Assembly (NCBI GenBank): GCA_014155875.1
Contig: JACEFZ010011676.1
Location: 325,001 to 389,000 of the forward strand
Length of the DNA stretch: 64,000 nucleotides
Reading direction: 5' to 3'
From: Cepaea nemoralis
Taxonomy: Eukaryota; Mollusca; Gastropoda; Stylommatophora; Helicidae
Shown one piece after another: positions 9,946 to 21,342 of the stretch. A model generated the notes under the pieces. The model had not been told where the DNA came from and searched no databases. It saw nothing but the letters and a program-made list of their open reading frames with translations. Position numbers and translations under genes: made by a program. How positions within the stretch are numbered: the first letter of the stretch is position 1; each line of letters starts with the position of its first letter.

Positions 9946-10963
9946 AGCTGAACCAGAGATAGACGATCGAAACTGGCAAGTAAATATATTAGATTCTGCC
10001 ATAATAAATAGAGAAGACTTTGAGAGTTTACCGTCGGATCAAGAGTCTGAACCTACAACAGAAGACCCACATTTGGAACAGTTTAATATGAAAGATGAAC
10101 AAGAATTAGATCCAAAAATAGTACAAATAAAAAGAAAACTGAAAGAAACAGGGGAAAATAGTTTTAAAAGAAAATTTGTAGAGCTACAAGAAGACAATCA
10201 ATTATATTATATCAGTGAAAAAGGTGAAGGAGTAAGAAAATATATTCCGAAACATTTAGAACGAGAAGTTTTAAAGGCATATCACGATAATAATGGTCAT
10301 TTTGGACGAGATAAGTTGGTTAAGGCTATTAGCAGTAAATATTACTGGCCGAATTTATTTAAAAGCGTATATGAATATGTTGAAGCATGTGAAAAGTGTA
10401 GGTTAAGAAACATGAAGATAATTAAATGTCCCTTACAGGATACTGATATTCCTCAATTTCCAATGCAGAAAGTAAGTTTGGATATTTCAGGTCCTCATCC
10501 AAAAACATTATCGGGAAATGTATACCTACTACATATCGTAGATTCATATAGTCTCTGGCCAGAAGTTTATCCAATTCCAGACAAGAGTGCTGATTCAGTT
10601 ATAAATATGCTTTTACAAGAATTTATACCAAGGTTTGGGTGTCCACAAATAATACTTACAGACAATGGGAAAGAATTTGTAAATAGAAAGTTTGAAAAAT
10701 TGGTAAAAGATTTGAATATAAAACACATTAGGACTTCATATTACAGACCATCTTCGAATGCTAAAAATGAGCGACAACATAGGACATTATACAACATACT
10801 AGCGAAAAATGTAGAAGAACACGATATGGATTGGGATCTTTATTTGGGAATAGCATTAGCGGCGATCCGTACACACCAAAATGAAGGAACAGGTTTCTCA
10901 CCATTTTACTTAGTACATGGGAGAGAACCAATATTACCAATTGACAATTTTGTTAAAACCTAG
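9920..10963 (+). pseudogene. gypsy pol: integrase
   Basis: The N-terminal HHCC zinc-binding region is visible ('YHDNNGHFGRDKL' followed by 'ACEKCRLRN'). The catalytic core has Asp at 10481 ('DISGP'), Asp at 10661 ('LTDNGKEF') and Glu at 10769 ('NAKNERQ'), that is D and E separated by exactly 35 residues. This shows a DDE integrase that would insert the cDNA. The frame ends at a TAG at 10961-10963, just where the next frame continues; an extra A in an A run near 10955 is the likely break. Confidence 0.9.
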
Positions 10964-11558
10964 GAGAAAATATATGGGGGAGGATTTTCAGGAAACAAGG
11001 TTACAAGAGATGCACAAAGCACATGTACGTTTAAGAAATAATATAATTAAGGCTCGAGAAAGACAGAAGAAATACGCAAATAAAAATGCACACTTACAAG
11101 ATTTCAACATAGGTGATAGAGTTTATTACAAAAAACATAGGAAAAACTCTAAGTTTGATGCTCATTGGGTCCCGGGATATTATATTTTAGAAAAGAAGGG
11201 TCCAGTATCGTATACTATTAAGAACCAAGTTACAGGGCATGTTGCACGTTCACATGTGGAGCACTTAAGACGGGATAATGAGGAAAAGGATGCAGAGAAT
11301 AATAATAATAATTATTATTCAGAAGAATTGTCAGATGGACAGATTGCCAGACAAACGGAATATCCAATACCTATAGAGAATGGGAAACAAGTAACAACAG
11401 CATCTACTACGGCTGAACAAGAAGAAACAATACCAAAAACAGTCGTGATAGAGGAAAACAACACGTATGACGATTATAATAATGAAGAATCAATCAAGGA
11501 AAAAATAGAAGCTACCATTTATGAATACAAGACAGGCAGTAAAAAGAAAGTTAGATAG
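10950..11558 (+). pseudogene. gypsy pol: integrase C-terminus with GPY/F-like module
   Basis: Continues pol in a third frame: 'KARERQKKYANKN' helix, 'FNIGDRVYYKKH', then 'WVPGYYILEKKGPVSY' and 'HVEHLRRDN'. This is the SH3-like/GPY-F module found after the integrase core in Ty3/gypsy elements. After it comes a low-complexity acidic tail rich in E, N and T. I see no chromodomain. The frame ends at 11558. Confidence 0.85.
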
Positions 11559-11874
11559 ACAGAAAGAAAGAGAAATTAAGAGGCAAAGGAAGTTTAGACT
11601 GAATTCTTCAAGTGATGAAGATATGCCACTGTTTGAAAATTTATTAAGACGTCAAGACAGAAAAATTAGATTGGATTTAGAAAGGAAGAGATTAGCGGTT
11701 GCTAGTAATGGATATACAGATGCAGAACAAGAGATGGATGAAAAGTCAGAAACTGATGAAGATGCTGATATGAAAGAAGATAGTTCTCCTCAGGAGGATG
11801 ACGATATTGATGTAGATATTGCACTTATAGAAAAAAATTTGAAGCTATTAAGAAAATGGAGAAGGGATAAATAG
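11521..11874 (+). CDS. charged C-terminal or accessory ORF of the gypsy element
   Basis: 117 codons starting with ATG at 11521, overlapping the end of pol by 38 nt in another frame. The product is very charged, basic at first ('KRKLDRQKEREIKRQRK') and acidic later ('MDEKSETDEDADMKED'), without membrane segments or a signal peptide, so it is not an envelope. It may be the natural end of pol after another frame break, or a small separate ORF. No function assigned. Confidence 0.5.
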   Translation: MNTRQAVKRKLDRQKEREIKRQRKFRLNSSSDEDMPLFENLLRRQDRKIRLDLERKRLAVASNGYTDAEQEMDEKSETDEDADMKEDSSPQEDDDIDVDIALIEKNLKLLRKWRRDK

Positions 11875-13321
11875 TGCGGTAGAATATTCTGTAGATTGCA
11901 GATAGAAGAAGAAGTTAGACAAGGTATTTATGTATTTCCAAGGAAGGAAGTTGGCAACTTAATCAAGAGTTGTTGGGATGAGTAGACATAATATGGTAGT
12001 AAGTTCAGACTTATTGATATATGCTTTGTGATCATTTTGATTTTTAAGTTGAAGTGTTGAGTTTTTCTTAGACGGAAAATAATTGATTAGTAGTCATAAT
12101 ATGTATGTATATATATGGTCTTTCATTTCATAACATATGTTTAATTTGATTAATGTGTGGGGATAAAGATGATGTCAAAGAATGAGGGGGTTGATATTGT
12201 GTAGTCTGTTGTTTGACTTCAATTGTTCTTTATAAAATGTGAGGATAATTTAACGTTGCTTTTATTGAGTTATCCTGGGTGTGTTTAAAATGATTACTGG
12301 CTTGACGTTCAGTTAGGGGAAAAATGAAGAGTTGTTTTTGGGAACTTACAGAAAATGTGAAATAGACGTTGAGTTGTTTAACGTATATAACGTTTATAAA
12401 TAGAAATTGAGGGTGAAACATGATTGAGTTAAGGAGGAAGTGGTAGTGATTAGTGAAGTGATTCAATATGTTGTAATGGAGGAGTATATTTAAAAGTGGC
12501 TGGGGGTATCAGCAAAAATTGATAATACAGTTGGTTTGGAAAGAGTTAAAATGGGGGATTGAAGTAGGGACTACATTAGTTGGTTCGTAATGTAAATACA
12601 TGGGTTGAAATAGGAGCTGGGTTGAACAGCGTTTAATGGGAGAAAATGGGGGGAATGCCAGGTTGAGTTTTGGCATTTAAATAAGTGGACACTGGAAGAA
12701 GACTGTACGTAACAGTATACTAATAATTTGGAGGTTTTGAAGGAATGGTTGAATTTGACGAGGTGTATAATACAAAATGGTTGTAGTGTTGGATCAACTT
12801 TTTGATAACAACAATTATTATTGACGAAAATGAAGATAAATTTTAGAAACTTTATTTTTATAAAGTTTTGAGAATGCATGGGAAGAGAAATGTGGTTACT
12901 TCTTACTTTTTCCTTACTTTCTATTTTTTTAAGGTGCGCACCTACCCAATCTAACCTACCCAATCTAACCTACTCAAACTAAACTTTTCTGTCTATCCTG
13001 GAATAGCGAGAAAGTGAATAAGTGAGAAAAAGATAAGGGAAATATCTTCAATTTTTGTCAATCATAATTTAGATGGACACTTTAATAGCGGTTCGCTTAT
13101 GGAGAATTTTGTAGACAGTTTTTGTGGAGAACTTTATAACGAATTTTGTAGAGAGTTTTGTATTATTGATATAGTATGAAGTATGTCTCTAGTTAGCATT
13201 TGGCTATGATGAGATAAGAGGGTGAGAATTGAGTTGAGAAATATATGGGATTGTTGGGCAGGTATAGTAGAGTTAAGTGGTTAAGAGTTGGGGTTGAGAT
13301 TTTTTCAGGGAAAAAATCTCC
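11875..13321 (+). other. long AT-rich 3' untranslated region of the gypsy element
   Basis: About 1.45 kb between the last ORF and the polypurine tract. There is no plus-strand ORF of note. The open frame on the minus strand at 12571-12963 shows no recognisable domain. A short tandem motif ('ctacccaatctaac') occurs three times at about 12950-12980. I see no envelope remnant. Confidence 0.7.
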
Positions 13322-13336
13322 TTGAAGAAGGGGAGG
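13322..13336 (+). other. polypurine tract
   Basis: 'ttgaagaaggggagg' sits directly before the 3' LTR, separated by 'tata'. It is the expected plus-strand primer of LTR retrotransposons. Confidence 0.7.
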
Positions 13337-13340
13337 TATA

Positions 13341-13645
13341 TGTAACAGTATAGCTTAGGAGTAAAGAGTTAGGGAATGCTGCGCATTCATTAACTAGTGG
13401 GAAACCATAGTTGGTGAACGTGTGTGCACGAATGGATAGACGTATCCAGGGCTTGCACACACGTCACTTGGGGGACTGGGAATTCAGGAGGTAAACAACA
13501 AGAATGTCGGAGTTTACCATCATGTTTGAAGACGAATGATTTTCACCTAATAAACGCATGAATTTATAAAAGACGAGACTTGTCCACTATATTATCACGA
13601 GCCTTCCACACTCAGCATTGTTATATCATCATGGCCACTGTGATA
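13341..13645 (+). repeat. 3' LTR
   Basis: Same 305 bp as 5522-5826, with no difference found by eye. The LTR is followed by 'caaggtgcattt'; no duplication of the left flank is evident. Confidence 0.9.
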
Positions 13646-13649
13646 CAAG

Positions 13650-13800
13650 GTGCATTTGGCATGCTAGACCCATATTTGCATAGACCAATGGACACTGGGT
13701 CGATGATGTGGTCAGTATCATGTCGGCTGCCTTTACTTCTCAAGACATTTCTTGATACCAATTTTAGGATCTGTCAACCTGCAAGCCCGTGTCATTTTTT
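13650..13800 (+). repeat. dispersed repeat (pair with 3.34 kb)
   Basis: Second copy of the repeat at 3340-3475. It lies directly right of the gypsy 3' LTR. The stretch 13800-14260 shows no gene. Confidence 0.45.
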
Positions 13801-14267
13801 ATATATTCGAACATCACCCTTCCTAATGTATCAACGAAAACCATTACCACGATTCTCACAGTATCATGGACCGCCTTGAAGCCAAACCCCCTCCCGACAA
13901 GCCTGTCTTCCAACCTTATTAGTTAACTGCTGAAGTGGTCAACTACCAAATCGGCGTCAAACGTCAATGTTAATATTGTTTTTCACAATCAGTGCTAAGC
14001 AGTCCGTGAAACTTCAACGTTAAATTGTCTTTCACAATCAGTGCTAATCCGTCCTTCGGGAATCTGTTTCCAGTATGTCCAGGAGATACTTAGCTAACAC
14101 CATTGTTGAATGTATTCAACCAATTCTTTAAGATTCTTGAATATTCTAACATTTGTCACGACTTTCCAGTTCATAAAGACATGTAATAAATTTGTCTTCT
14201 TATAGTCCATGCCGTGTGGCGTTGGTGATCATGTCTGTCCACAGCTCTTTATCTCGTGTGCTGCCAA

Positions 14268-14537
14268 TCATTTCTGATACTGATGATCTTCCGTGCCATG
14301 ATGTTGAACTGTCCAGCATCTTCTCTCTTTTTTTCCCCTGTCTCTCCTCCCCTCCAACTTTTCCGTTGTGGCCACGTACTTCAGCTTTTCCCTTTTCAAG
14401 ACATACCCAAATAATGCGGACTGTTTTTTGATGTGAGTAAGCAGTTCTCTTTGTGGGTTAACTTCTTTCAGGATATTGTCAGTGCTCGTTTTATCCATCC
14501 ACGATGTCCCCATTATGCAAACACCGCATTTCTGCAT
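14268..14537 (-). mobile_element. LINE 3' fragment
   Basis: Minus-strand frame that resembles the end of a LINE ORF: 'LLTHIKKQSALFGYVLKRE', 'LKYVATTEKLEGRRDRGK' and a cysteine/tryptophan-rich tail. The pattern G(H/Y)VLR...TGK..G.R.RG is the post-RT signature also seen in LINE-G. Too decayed for more. Confidence 0.5.
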
Positions 14538-14739
14538 CCCTCATCCCGTACATGATTATTCATTTGTCTGCTGTTTGTCAACGATTGGCTTCCGATTGAT
14601 ACGATAGGCTCAATATAGCTCTTAAAAACTCTTTTCCACACCTCGATTAACAAAGATTAATTGCAGAGAATACTCTTCATGTATTGAAATCTGCCTTTGC
14701 CTGGGCTATTCTACATTTAACATCCCATTGGTTCTAATG

Positions 14740-14958
14740 TTATGAGAAGAAATGAATTGGAGAACTTGGTGACGACTGGCAAGATCGAAGGAAAGAGACC
14801 AAGGGGAAGACCGAGAAGTAAATACTTGGATGGCTTGGCCACGTGGGATGGTCGAGACAGGAACACAGAGCTGATCCACGACACTGGTGATCTAGTGACA
14901 TGGCAGTACATGACCGACCACGCTTATCGGCATAGCACATGATGGATGGATGGTTCTA
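14740..14958 (+). mobile_element. LINE-G 3' end with (GATG)n tail
   Basis: 66 residues matching the C-terminus of LINE-G at 45.1 kb: 'MRRNELENLVTTGKIEGKR', 'GRPRSKYLDGLATW', ending 'HAYRHST' with a stop and a short (GATG)n tail at 14941-14955. It is strongly 5'-truncated. Confidence 0.75.
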
Positions 14959-14959
14959 A

Positions 14960-16040
14960 TGTTTAACTGTGCATAAATGTGAAGGCTTGGACTTGTAATT
15001 CGCATGTCAGATGGAAGCACTTAAGTGGACATTCTCTATGGGCAATTGGAGACAAGTGGGCGTTTGAAGTCGCAATGTAAAGATATGTGCCAGTCAGACA
15101 TGAAAATGGTGGGATATACACCATACTCTGGAAGGAAAAGGTCGTAGCACTTATTCGAAGCACTTTAAATAATTATCTTGAAACCGATTAAAGAAGACCA
15201 CTTCAGTAAGCAGGGGAACATATAAAACGCTGAACGGAATGCACGGCCATCAGCCTGGACGCATCCCGCTCGTAGGCAGCATTAACCAAAGGTCAGCTAC
15301 GAGTTAAGAGTGATTGTACAATTGTAAAATGTTAACTAACAATTAGTGAAGGATGGTCTGCAACGTAATGTAATTTTCATCAGTAATTCCAAACCAAAAT
15401 CCACTGTACATCTCTTATATGAAAATAGACGTTAGTGTGTGCTAGAAAAACAAAAATGATACCAATTCAAACATCGCTAAGCCTACAACACCCTATGATA
15501 CATGAGAAGTGAAGTAACCATCAATAGCTATTGCAGAATCAATATCCAGCTACAGACATCAGAAGCTCTCATAGCCGAAGAAGCTTATGGAGATGGAAAT
15601 GCAGGATAAGTTATAAAATACCTTAAAGTCTCCACTTCTCGCTCTGGGCGATTCCATGAGAAAACTTTGTGTGGGGACTTCTTCATATGTGCTAATAAGA
15701 TACGTTTGCTTCTGCATTAGATTTAGATTTACATGAAATTCAATAAATTGTAATAAAGTAAATTATAGTAATGTAGTAAGACATGTTGTAACCTGAAGCA
15801 TCATATTTAGAAGAACATTATTATATTATAACATAATAAATTATATTAATTGAATCATGTTTTTATTCTAATGAGATAAAACGTGTTATAAACATAAGCA
15901 TTAGATTTAGATTTAATGGAACGAAATTATGCTATACTATAATAAATTATTTTAATGTAGTCTTTATTCATTTTAAATAAAGAAGATCTGTTGTCACGGC
16001 AGTCTTTCAGTTTATATTTACTTCTTCTTCTTCTTTCTCT
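14960..16040. other. AT-rich intronic sequence without gene
   Basis: No supported ORF. At 15710-15980 an approximately 185 bp unit seems to be present twice: 'gcattagatttagattta' recurs at about 15714 and 15897, with 'taataaatta' blocks between. Otherwise I see nothing. Confidence 0.5.
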
Positions 16041-16064
16041 GCATTTATCCGGAGTGTTTGTTCA

Positions 16065-17250
16065 TATGTGATTGCATTGTGCCAAGTTTATTTACGCCCT
16101 TAGCCTGACACATCCAACTTCTGCGGGTGTTTGTTGACCGAGATAACTTTCCCGGGTGCTTCGAAGGACATTCCACTCTCACTCGGAGGTTTTTGCTTTT
16201 TGCTAAGTTTATTTGCGCCCTTAGGCGACACATCCGACTTCTGAGGGCGTTTGTTGACTTGGTTAGTCTTCCCTGGTGTTTCGAAGGACGTTCGACTCTC
16301 ACATTTGTGGTGAAATCCACAACCCAACTGGTCAAGTTAGAACTGCCGAAGCCATCACGGTCAACCCTCAAGGGAAAGCAGGGACAGACCATGGGTATTA
16401 TCCGCCAACCAAGGAGGCTTCCATAATTGCAGACAACATCCACTCAGCGAGCTTTCGGTTATCAATTTCCGCGAAATGGGTTTGCCAGCCAAGCAATATT
16501 CCCATTCGGGCTTTTGGGTCGCTTTCTCTACTCTTACTGTTGTGGTGTCATCCATATCCCAGCTCGTCTACTCAGAACCGCCGAAGACATCCTGGTCAGC
16601 CCTGACGGGAATGCAGGGGCAGACTATGGGCATTCCCCGCCATCCAAGAAGCCTTCCATAATTGCAGAGCCGACACATAGAGCTCTGGTACTGGGCTGGT
16701 CCAAGGAATCGTGATGTCCTGTTCATGGCTGCTTTGCCTCACTTCCGTATATTGAGCCTCCCGTTCACCACAGTCTGCTCCTCCGAAGACCAGAAGGGAC
16801 ATGTATGCAGTTGACGTACACATAGCAAACCTTTGCTTCAGACTTCCACGTAATGGATTCACTAGCCAAGCAATTACATTTCGTGTAAATGAGACGTGTT
16901 TTCACCTTTAATAACTCTCACGTGGTAGGCTGCAGATGCTGCCAGCTCAGCATCTGACGGCCAGGCCCTCCCATCCGGGGGATATTGACTTAGAGGAGTT
17001 TAGTCATATCCCGCAGATGAGAGCCCTAGAGACGTTTTTCCACCTTTGATAACGCTCACTCAATATGCCCCTGGAACTCTTTTTTTTCCACCTTTGGTAA
17101 CGCTCCCGATGTGGGCTACGGAAGCTGCCGTCTCAGCATCTCACCTACCTCCATGCAGCAGAGTGAGTGTAACGGTCAGGCCGGCGGGGGATATTGAATT
17201 AGAGACGTTCTGCCATATCCCTCATCTGAGAGCTGTAGAACAAGTGTCTG
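16065..17250. repeat. local direct repeats
   Basis: Three sets of nearby duplications. A unit of about 115 bp at 16065-16180 recurs at 16190-16310 ('cgcccttag', 'gtgtttgttgac', 'ttcgaaggac'). A unit with 'ccgaag', 'atgggtatt/atgggcatt' and 'ccttccataattgcaga' occurs at 16340-16440 and 16580-16680. A third, 'cctttgataacgctcac' with 'cagcatctga' and 'gggggatattga', occurs at about 16900-17060 and 17085-17240. On the minus strand the first unit keeps a similar 38-residue open frame in both copies. Origin unknown. Confidence 0.6.
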
Positions 17251-17344
17251 GACAAAGAATGTAATGGCACCTTGCAAATGATTCGAACTTTAAATTCAAT
17301 GGATTTGCTAGCCAAGGTATGTTCATTTCGGTTCACTTTGCCAC

Positions 17345-18387
17345 TGGTATCTGATCGTTTTCGCGCCTCTGACTTTCGTTCTTGATTAATGAAAACATTC
17401 GTGACAAATGCTTTTGCCGTAGCTCATCTTGCGACGATCCAAGAATTTCATCTCAACGCCGCAATACGAATGCCTCCGTTTGTCCCTGTTAGTCATTGCC
17501 TTCAGTTCCGAAAACCAACAAAATAGAATCGAGGTCCTGTTCCATTATTCCATGCACCATTACTCAGGCAGTCGAGGCCTGCTTTTAACACTCTAATTTT
17601 TCAAAGTAAACGCTCCAGCACCGAGACGCTAAGCGAAGGGCACCCACGGCAGAGAGACGGCAGACGGTACATCAGAAACAACGGGCAGTGAACCGGAGCG
17701 AGCGGAACCGCCCGCCTGCACCTGAGATCCAACTACGAGCTTTCTAACAGCAACAAATTTAATATGCACTATTGGAGCTGGAATCACCACTGCTGCTGGC
17801 ACCAGGCTTGACTTCCAATAGATCCCCGTTAAAGGGTTTAAAGTGCACTCATTCCAATTACGTGTCCTCGATAAAGTCCCGTATTGTTATTTTTCGTCAC
17901 TACCTCCTCGTGCCTGTAGTGGGTAAGTTTCGCGACTGCTGCCTTCCTTGGATGTGGTAGCCGTTTCTCATCCTCCCTCTCTGGAATCTAACCCTGGTTC
18001 CCGGTTACCCGTTACAAACATGGTAGGCATGTCACGTACCATCGACATTTCATAGGGCAAACATTTGAAAGATTCGTTGTCGGCAAATAAGGCCATGGGA
18101 CAACACAAAGTTATCCAGAGTCTCCAGTGAGAACGCCGAATCCCGCAAAGGGCAACGACAATTGGTTTTGAACTAATAAAAGCGCTATTTCCGCGAGGTT
18201 CGGAGCTTGGTAAGCATGTAGTTGCTCTAGAATTGCCACAATTATCCAAGTAGGATCATGTCATCTTAGGAACCTCGACTGATTTAATGAGTTATTCGAG
18301 GTTTCACCGTGAAACAGTGTAAACTTAGACATGCATGACTTAATCTTTGAGACAAGCATAGGTCTACTGGCAGAATCAACCAGATAT
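17345..18387 (-). pseudogene. 18S (small-subunit) rRNA pseudogene, 5' part
   Basis: Read on the minus strand, 18387 downward is the 5' end of eukaryotic 18S rRNA: 'tatctggttgattctgccag', then 'tgcttgtctcaaagattaag', 'catgcatgtctaagt'. Later landmarks are in the right order: 'ctctggataactttgtg', 'ggtagtgacgaaaaataaca', 'attccagctccaatag', 'agctcgtagttggatctc', 'tttgaaaaattagagtgtt', 'tgaaattcttggatcgtcgc' and 'cattaatcaagaacgaaag', ending at 'gatcagatacc'. That is about the first 1.05 kb of the gene. The universal 530-loop 'gccgcggtaatt' is changed to 'gcagtggtgatt', and there are many C-to-T/G-to-A type changes, so it is not functional. Weak similarity may go on to about 17280. The V4 part resembles lophotrochozoan (molluscan) 18S. 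The short open frames in this interval are shadows. Confidence 0.9.
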
Positions 18388-18586
18388 CTATCGCACAGAC
18401 GGTCTATTGACACACACGCAGGCCAAGAGTAGCAATCGCTCAGCGCACTCCCTCTGTACCCTCTTGATACATGGAAAACCACTGGACGCCTACCGACGAG
18501 CTTTCAAGCTACGCCAGGCAGGACTGACCGGAAAGCTATGCCAACTTACCGACTGCAGGCCCACTACTCATCGAGAGAGAGAGAGA

Positions 18587-18625
<39 letters not shown>

Positions 18626-18850
18626 GGAGAATAGGCTCTTATCGAGGCTTTGTCGAACAGTCGTACACAATTTGCTCTTTCGCCCTCTCAAACCACGAAT
18701 CTAGCTTCGCGCTGCGATCACATTCTCGAAACGCCTGCCTCGATAACGCGTCAGCTGGGAAGTTACGGATTGTTTGCACCTCACACAGCCATCCCAGACA
18801 ACGAACGCCAGACGCGGGACTGATCTTGCGAAACAGGCCAGCCCTCACAT
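18388..18850 (-). other. probable 5' external transcribed spacer next to the 18S pseudogene
   Basis: Directly upstream of the 18S 5' end on the same strand the sequence is GC-richer than its surroundings and not repetitive, apart from a (GA)n run at 18572-18623. This is where the 5' ETS of an rDNA unit would lie. If so, the insertion is a genomic rDNA piece and not a copied rRNA. This is inference from position only. Confidence 0.4.
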
Positions 18851-19363
18851 TTAAATTTATAGGAACATCAATATATAATAATAATATAGTGAAAATATTA
18901 CTTTATCACACGTTTTATTCTAAACCGTCTTACATTCATCCAATCAGGTGGACTATAGCACGCCTTGGAGATCAATCATGACATCTAAGCCTTTCTGGGG
19001 AATTATTGTAGTTAACGTCAGTTCGGACTTAAGCACGCAAGGCCTGATTGTGTGCATCTACAGTTACATGCACGAAGTGCTATACTTTGATCCTGAAGAG
19101 GTTTTGTAATGTAACGTTCTACCATTGTGTTTTTAATGTGTATAAACTGCACTCATATATAAATTGTAGTGTGTTGCAAAAGTCTAGTGATTAAAATGCA
19201 TGTATCTTGTTGATCCACATTCATGTCACAAAATATGTTGCTGTAGTTTATGCTGTTCAGATTCCATCAAGTATGGCATGATTATATGAATCTACAAGTG
19301 CATACATGTAGTTTTGTACAGTGATCCCACACATGTTTTGCAAAGTAATACCTGTTTGATTTC

Positions 19364-19415
19364 TTCTTCTTCTTCTTCTTCTTCTTCTTCTTCTTCTTCT
19401 TCTTCTTCTTCTTCT
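19364..19415. repeat. (TTC)n microsatellite
   Basis: About 17 tandem ttc units. Unlike the (TTC)n at 23.95 kb, no LINE-A coding sequence adjoins it. The region 18860-19360 and the flank to 19600 show no gene. Confidence 0.95.
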
Positions 19416-20617
19416 ATCAATGCAACCATAGAAAGCTTAAGTTTCTTGACATCCGCAAGTAATTTTTATTCAAATGGTGTGGTGTCACGGGACCACTGTA
19501 GTTAACGATAAGATGATAGACTAACAGAGGCAGTCTGTAATTACAGCTGCAATTGTTTGTTACTAGTGGAGAAAAAACATTGTATCAAACGAAACTACCC
19601 GTCTTTGAGATTTTCCTGGGAACCAAGAAATTTGTCGGCATTGTTAGATGTGTCGCTGTTGAGAGGAAAAGACTGTTGCATCAGTAGTAGAAGGGGGGCA
19701 ACTATTCTTGTGAAGTTTTGAACAGATTGTCTGCCGCTGGGGCCACCTGTTGTTGACATCAAATGACGTCACTCGGACAATCCTCGACTGTATGAAAACA
19801 TAACTTGTTGCCGCTAGTGTGATCAATGGAGTTGGCCTAGGCAGAAGTGTTGGACTAGCTCTGTGCTAAAATAGAAAAGAATCTATTGTGTTCTGTATCA
19901 ATTAACGTTGATGAGCATGTGTCTTTCATGGCAAAGTGTAGATTCGATTCAGGATAGAGCTGAGTTTCATAAGGTAATTACTATATTGCATTTAGATGTA
20001 AATGATGTAGAACAGTCTAGTGATAGATAGAGTAGGACCTGAGCATAGTGTTGTTGCTTTGTGGTTAGGTATTCCAGGAGTGTCGGCGACAGTAGGCAAT
20101 CGCATTGTTAAAACTAACTAGTGTGAGAGGTCAATTAGCTCAGCTGGTTGGGAATAGTGAAGTGGGATGATATGTAGAAAGATTGAGGATGGTTGGGGGA
20201 TAGGGGAAATGTCCAATGGTGGGATCTTCCAGTGGGGTGTCTACTGGGGTTCTGCACGTCGCCTTTGGTCTTTCCTTGTCTTACCCTAATTCAGACCGAT
20301 GTGATGAGCTCCTCTGCCCCATGACAGAGTTTGGTTCACTGTTAAAAATCTGAGTGAGGCCGTCGGCCTACATTCATCTAATAGGGGTCAGTATACGGTT
20401 GCTATCACCAGGTGTGTTCTCTCTTTCACAGGTTCCCCTCAGGTTATGAAGATAACAAGCTGAAACATCGCTATTGCAGATCATGGATAAATTAGTACAG
20501 GAAGATTTATTCAGCGTCTTTTGCACTGGGTCCATGATAAAAAGGGTCTGAAGGAACATGGCTTTGTTGAGCCGAAACATATAAGTATCCGGCAGAAGAC
20601 TTCTTAGTGATAGGGAT

Positions 20618-20770
20618 TACGAGAACAATAGTGAGTTTTTTTTTTCCATACCACATGGAACAAGAACAATAGTGAGTTTATTTTCCATACCACATGGAAC
20701 AAGAACAATAGTAAGATTATTTTCCATACCACATAGAACAAGAACAATCGTGCTTATCTATGTAGAAAGA
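20618..20770 (+). repeat. about 42 bp tandem repeat inside repeat X
   Basis: Three to four units of 'gaacaagaacaatagtgag' followed by 'tattttccataccacat', decaying to the right. Not seen in copies B and C. Confidence 0.75.
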
Positions 20771-21340
20771 ACAATAGGGTTTATCTAGGGAACAGGAACA
20801 ATGAACCTAGCACTTTTACTAAATTATTAGATTCCTGTGGGACTGTAAACAATAACTGTGTAATGGTGAAAACTCTAGGACATTTAGAAATGAACAAGGT
20901 TATTTAAAGGGACAGTGTTTCCGTGTTTTCACGATGCAAGGATTGTTAAGTCTCAGAACTTTAAGGACATTTAGCAACATTGTGTATGATCGATTCAGGA
21001 TAAGCATCGGACTATATCCGTGATTGGTGACCAGATATCGGGGTTATCAAAAGGCTACGGGAGGAAGTCAACATCTAGCAGGAGGGACACATCATTTGGT
21101 GAGGTCATTTTGTGCTGAACTATGAGCATGTTGTATAGTCCTTACCGGGTGATCAGACTTTGCTCCTGAGCTGTTCGGTCTGATTCTGCAGACACACTAG
21201 AGTATACGACATACATTCTACACATACACTTCTCACATACATACACCTTTCTTCATTAAATTAATGTGTTATTAATTTTTAGAAGCTAGAGTTGTTTAGT
21301 ATGTTGTTTTGGGGAAGTGTGAGAAGGGGCATGATCCAGA

Positions 21341-21342
<2 letters not shown>

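Larger units (their letters stand above)
5522..13645 (+). mobile_element. Ty3/gypsy LTR retrotransposon, complete but coding-defective
   Basis: About 8.1 kb element with 305 bp direct LTRs, a primer-binding-like site, gag, pol in the Ty3/gypsy order (protease, reverse transcriptase, RNase H, integrase), a GPY/F-like module and a polypurine tract. The LTRs look identical base for base, which indicates recent insertion, gene conversion or assembly collapse. Gag has one in-frame TAG and pol has four frame breaks. No target-site duplication is visible: 'taatata' lies to the left and 'caagg' to the right. Confidence 0.92.

Noticed and set aside
12571..12963. 130-codon minus-strand frame as an antisense gene or envelope
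   Set aside because: No signal peptide, membrane segment or family motif; it is in AT-rich non-coding sequence of the gypsy element.
16340..17300. Continuation of the 18S pseudogene to the left of 17345
   Set aside because: Only short stretches (around 17280-17340 and a 'ggcagcttccg' near 17120) resemble 18S; landmark sequences such as the segment before the 3' domain are not found.
17772..18482. Open frames of 60-95 codons in the 18S interval
   Set aside because: They lie within the rRNA pseudogene and have no protein features.
20125..20165. tRNA A box 'tagctcagctggttgg' in repeat X
   Set aside because: No B box or cloverleaf follows, and copies B and C of the repeat lack the motif.
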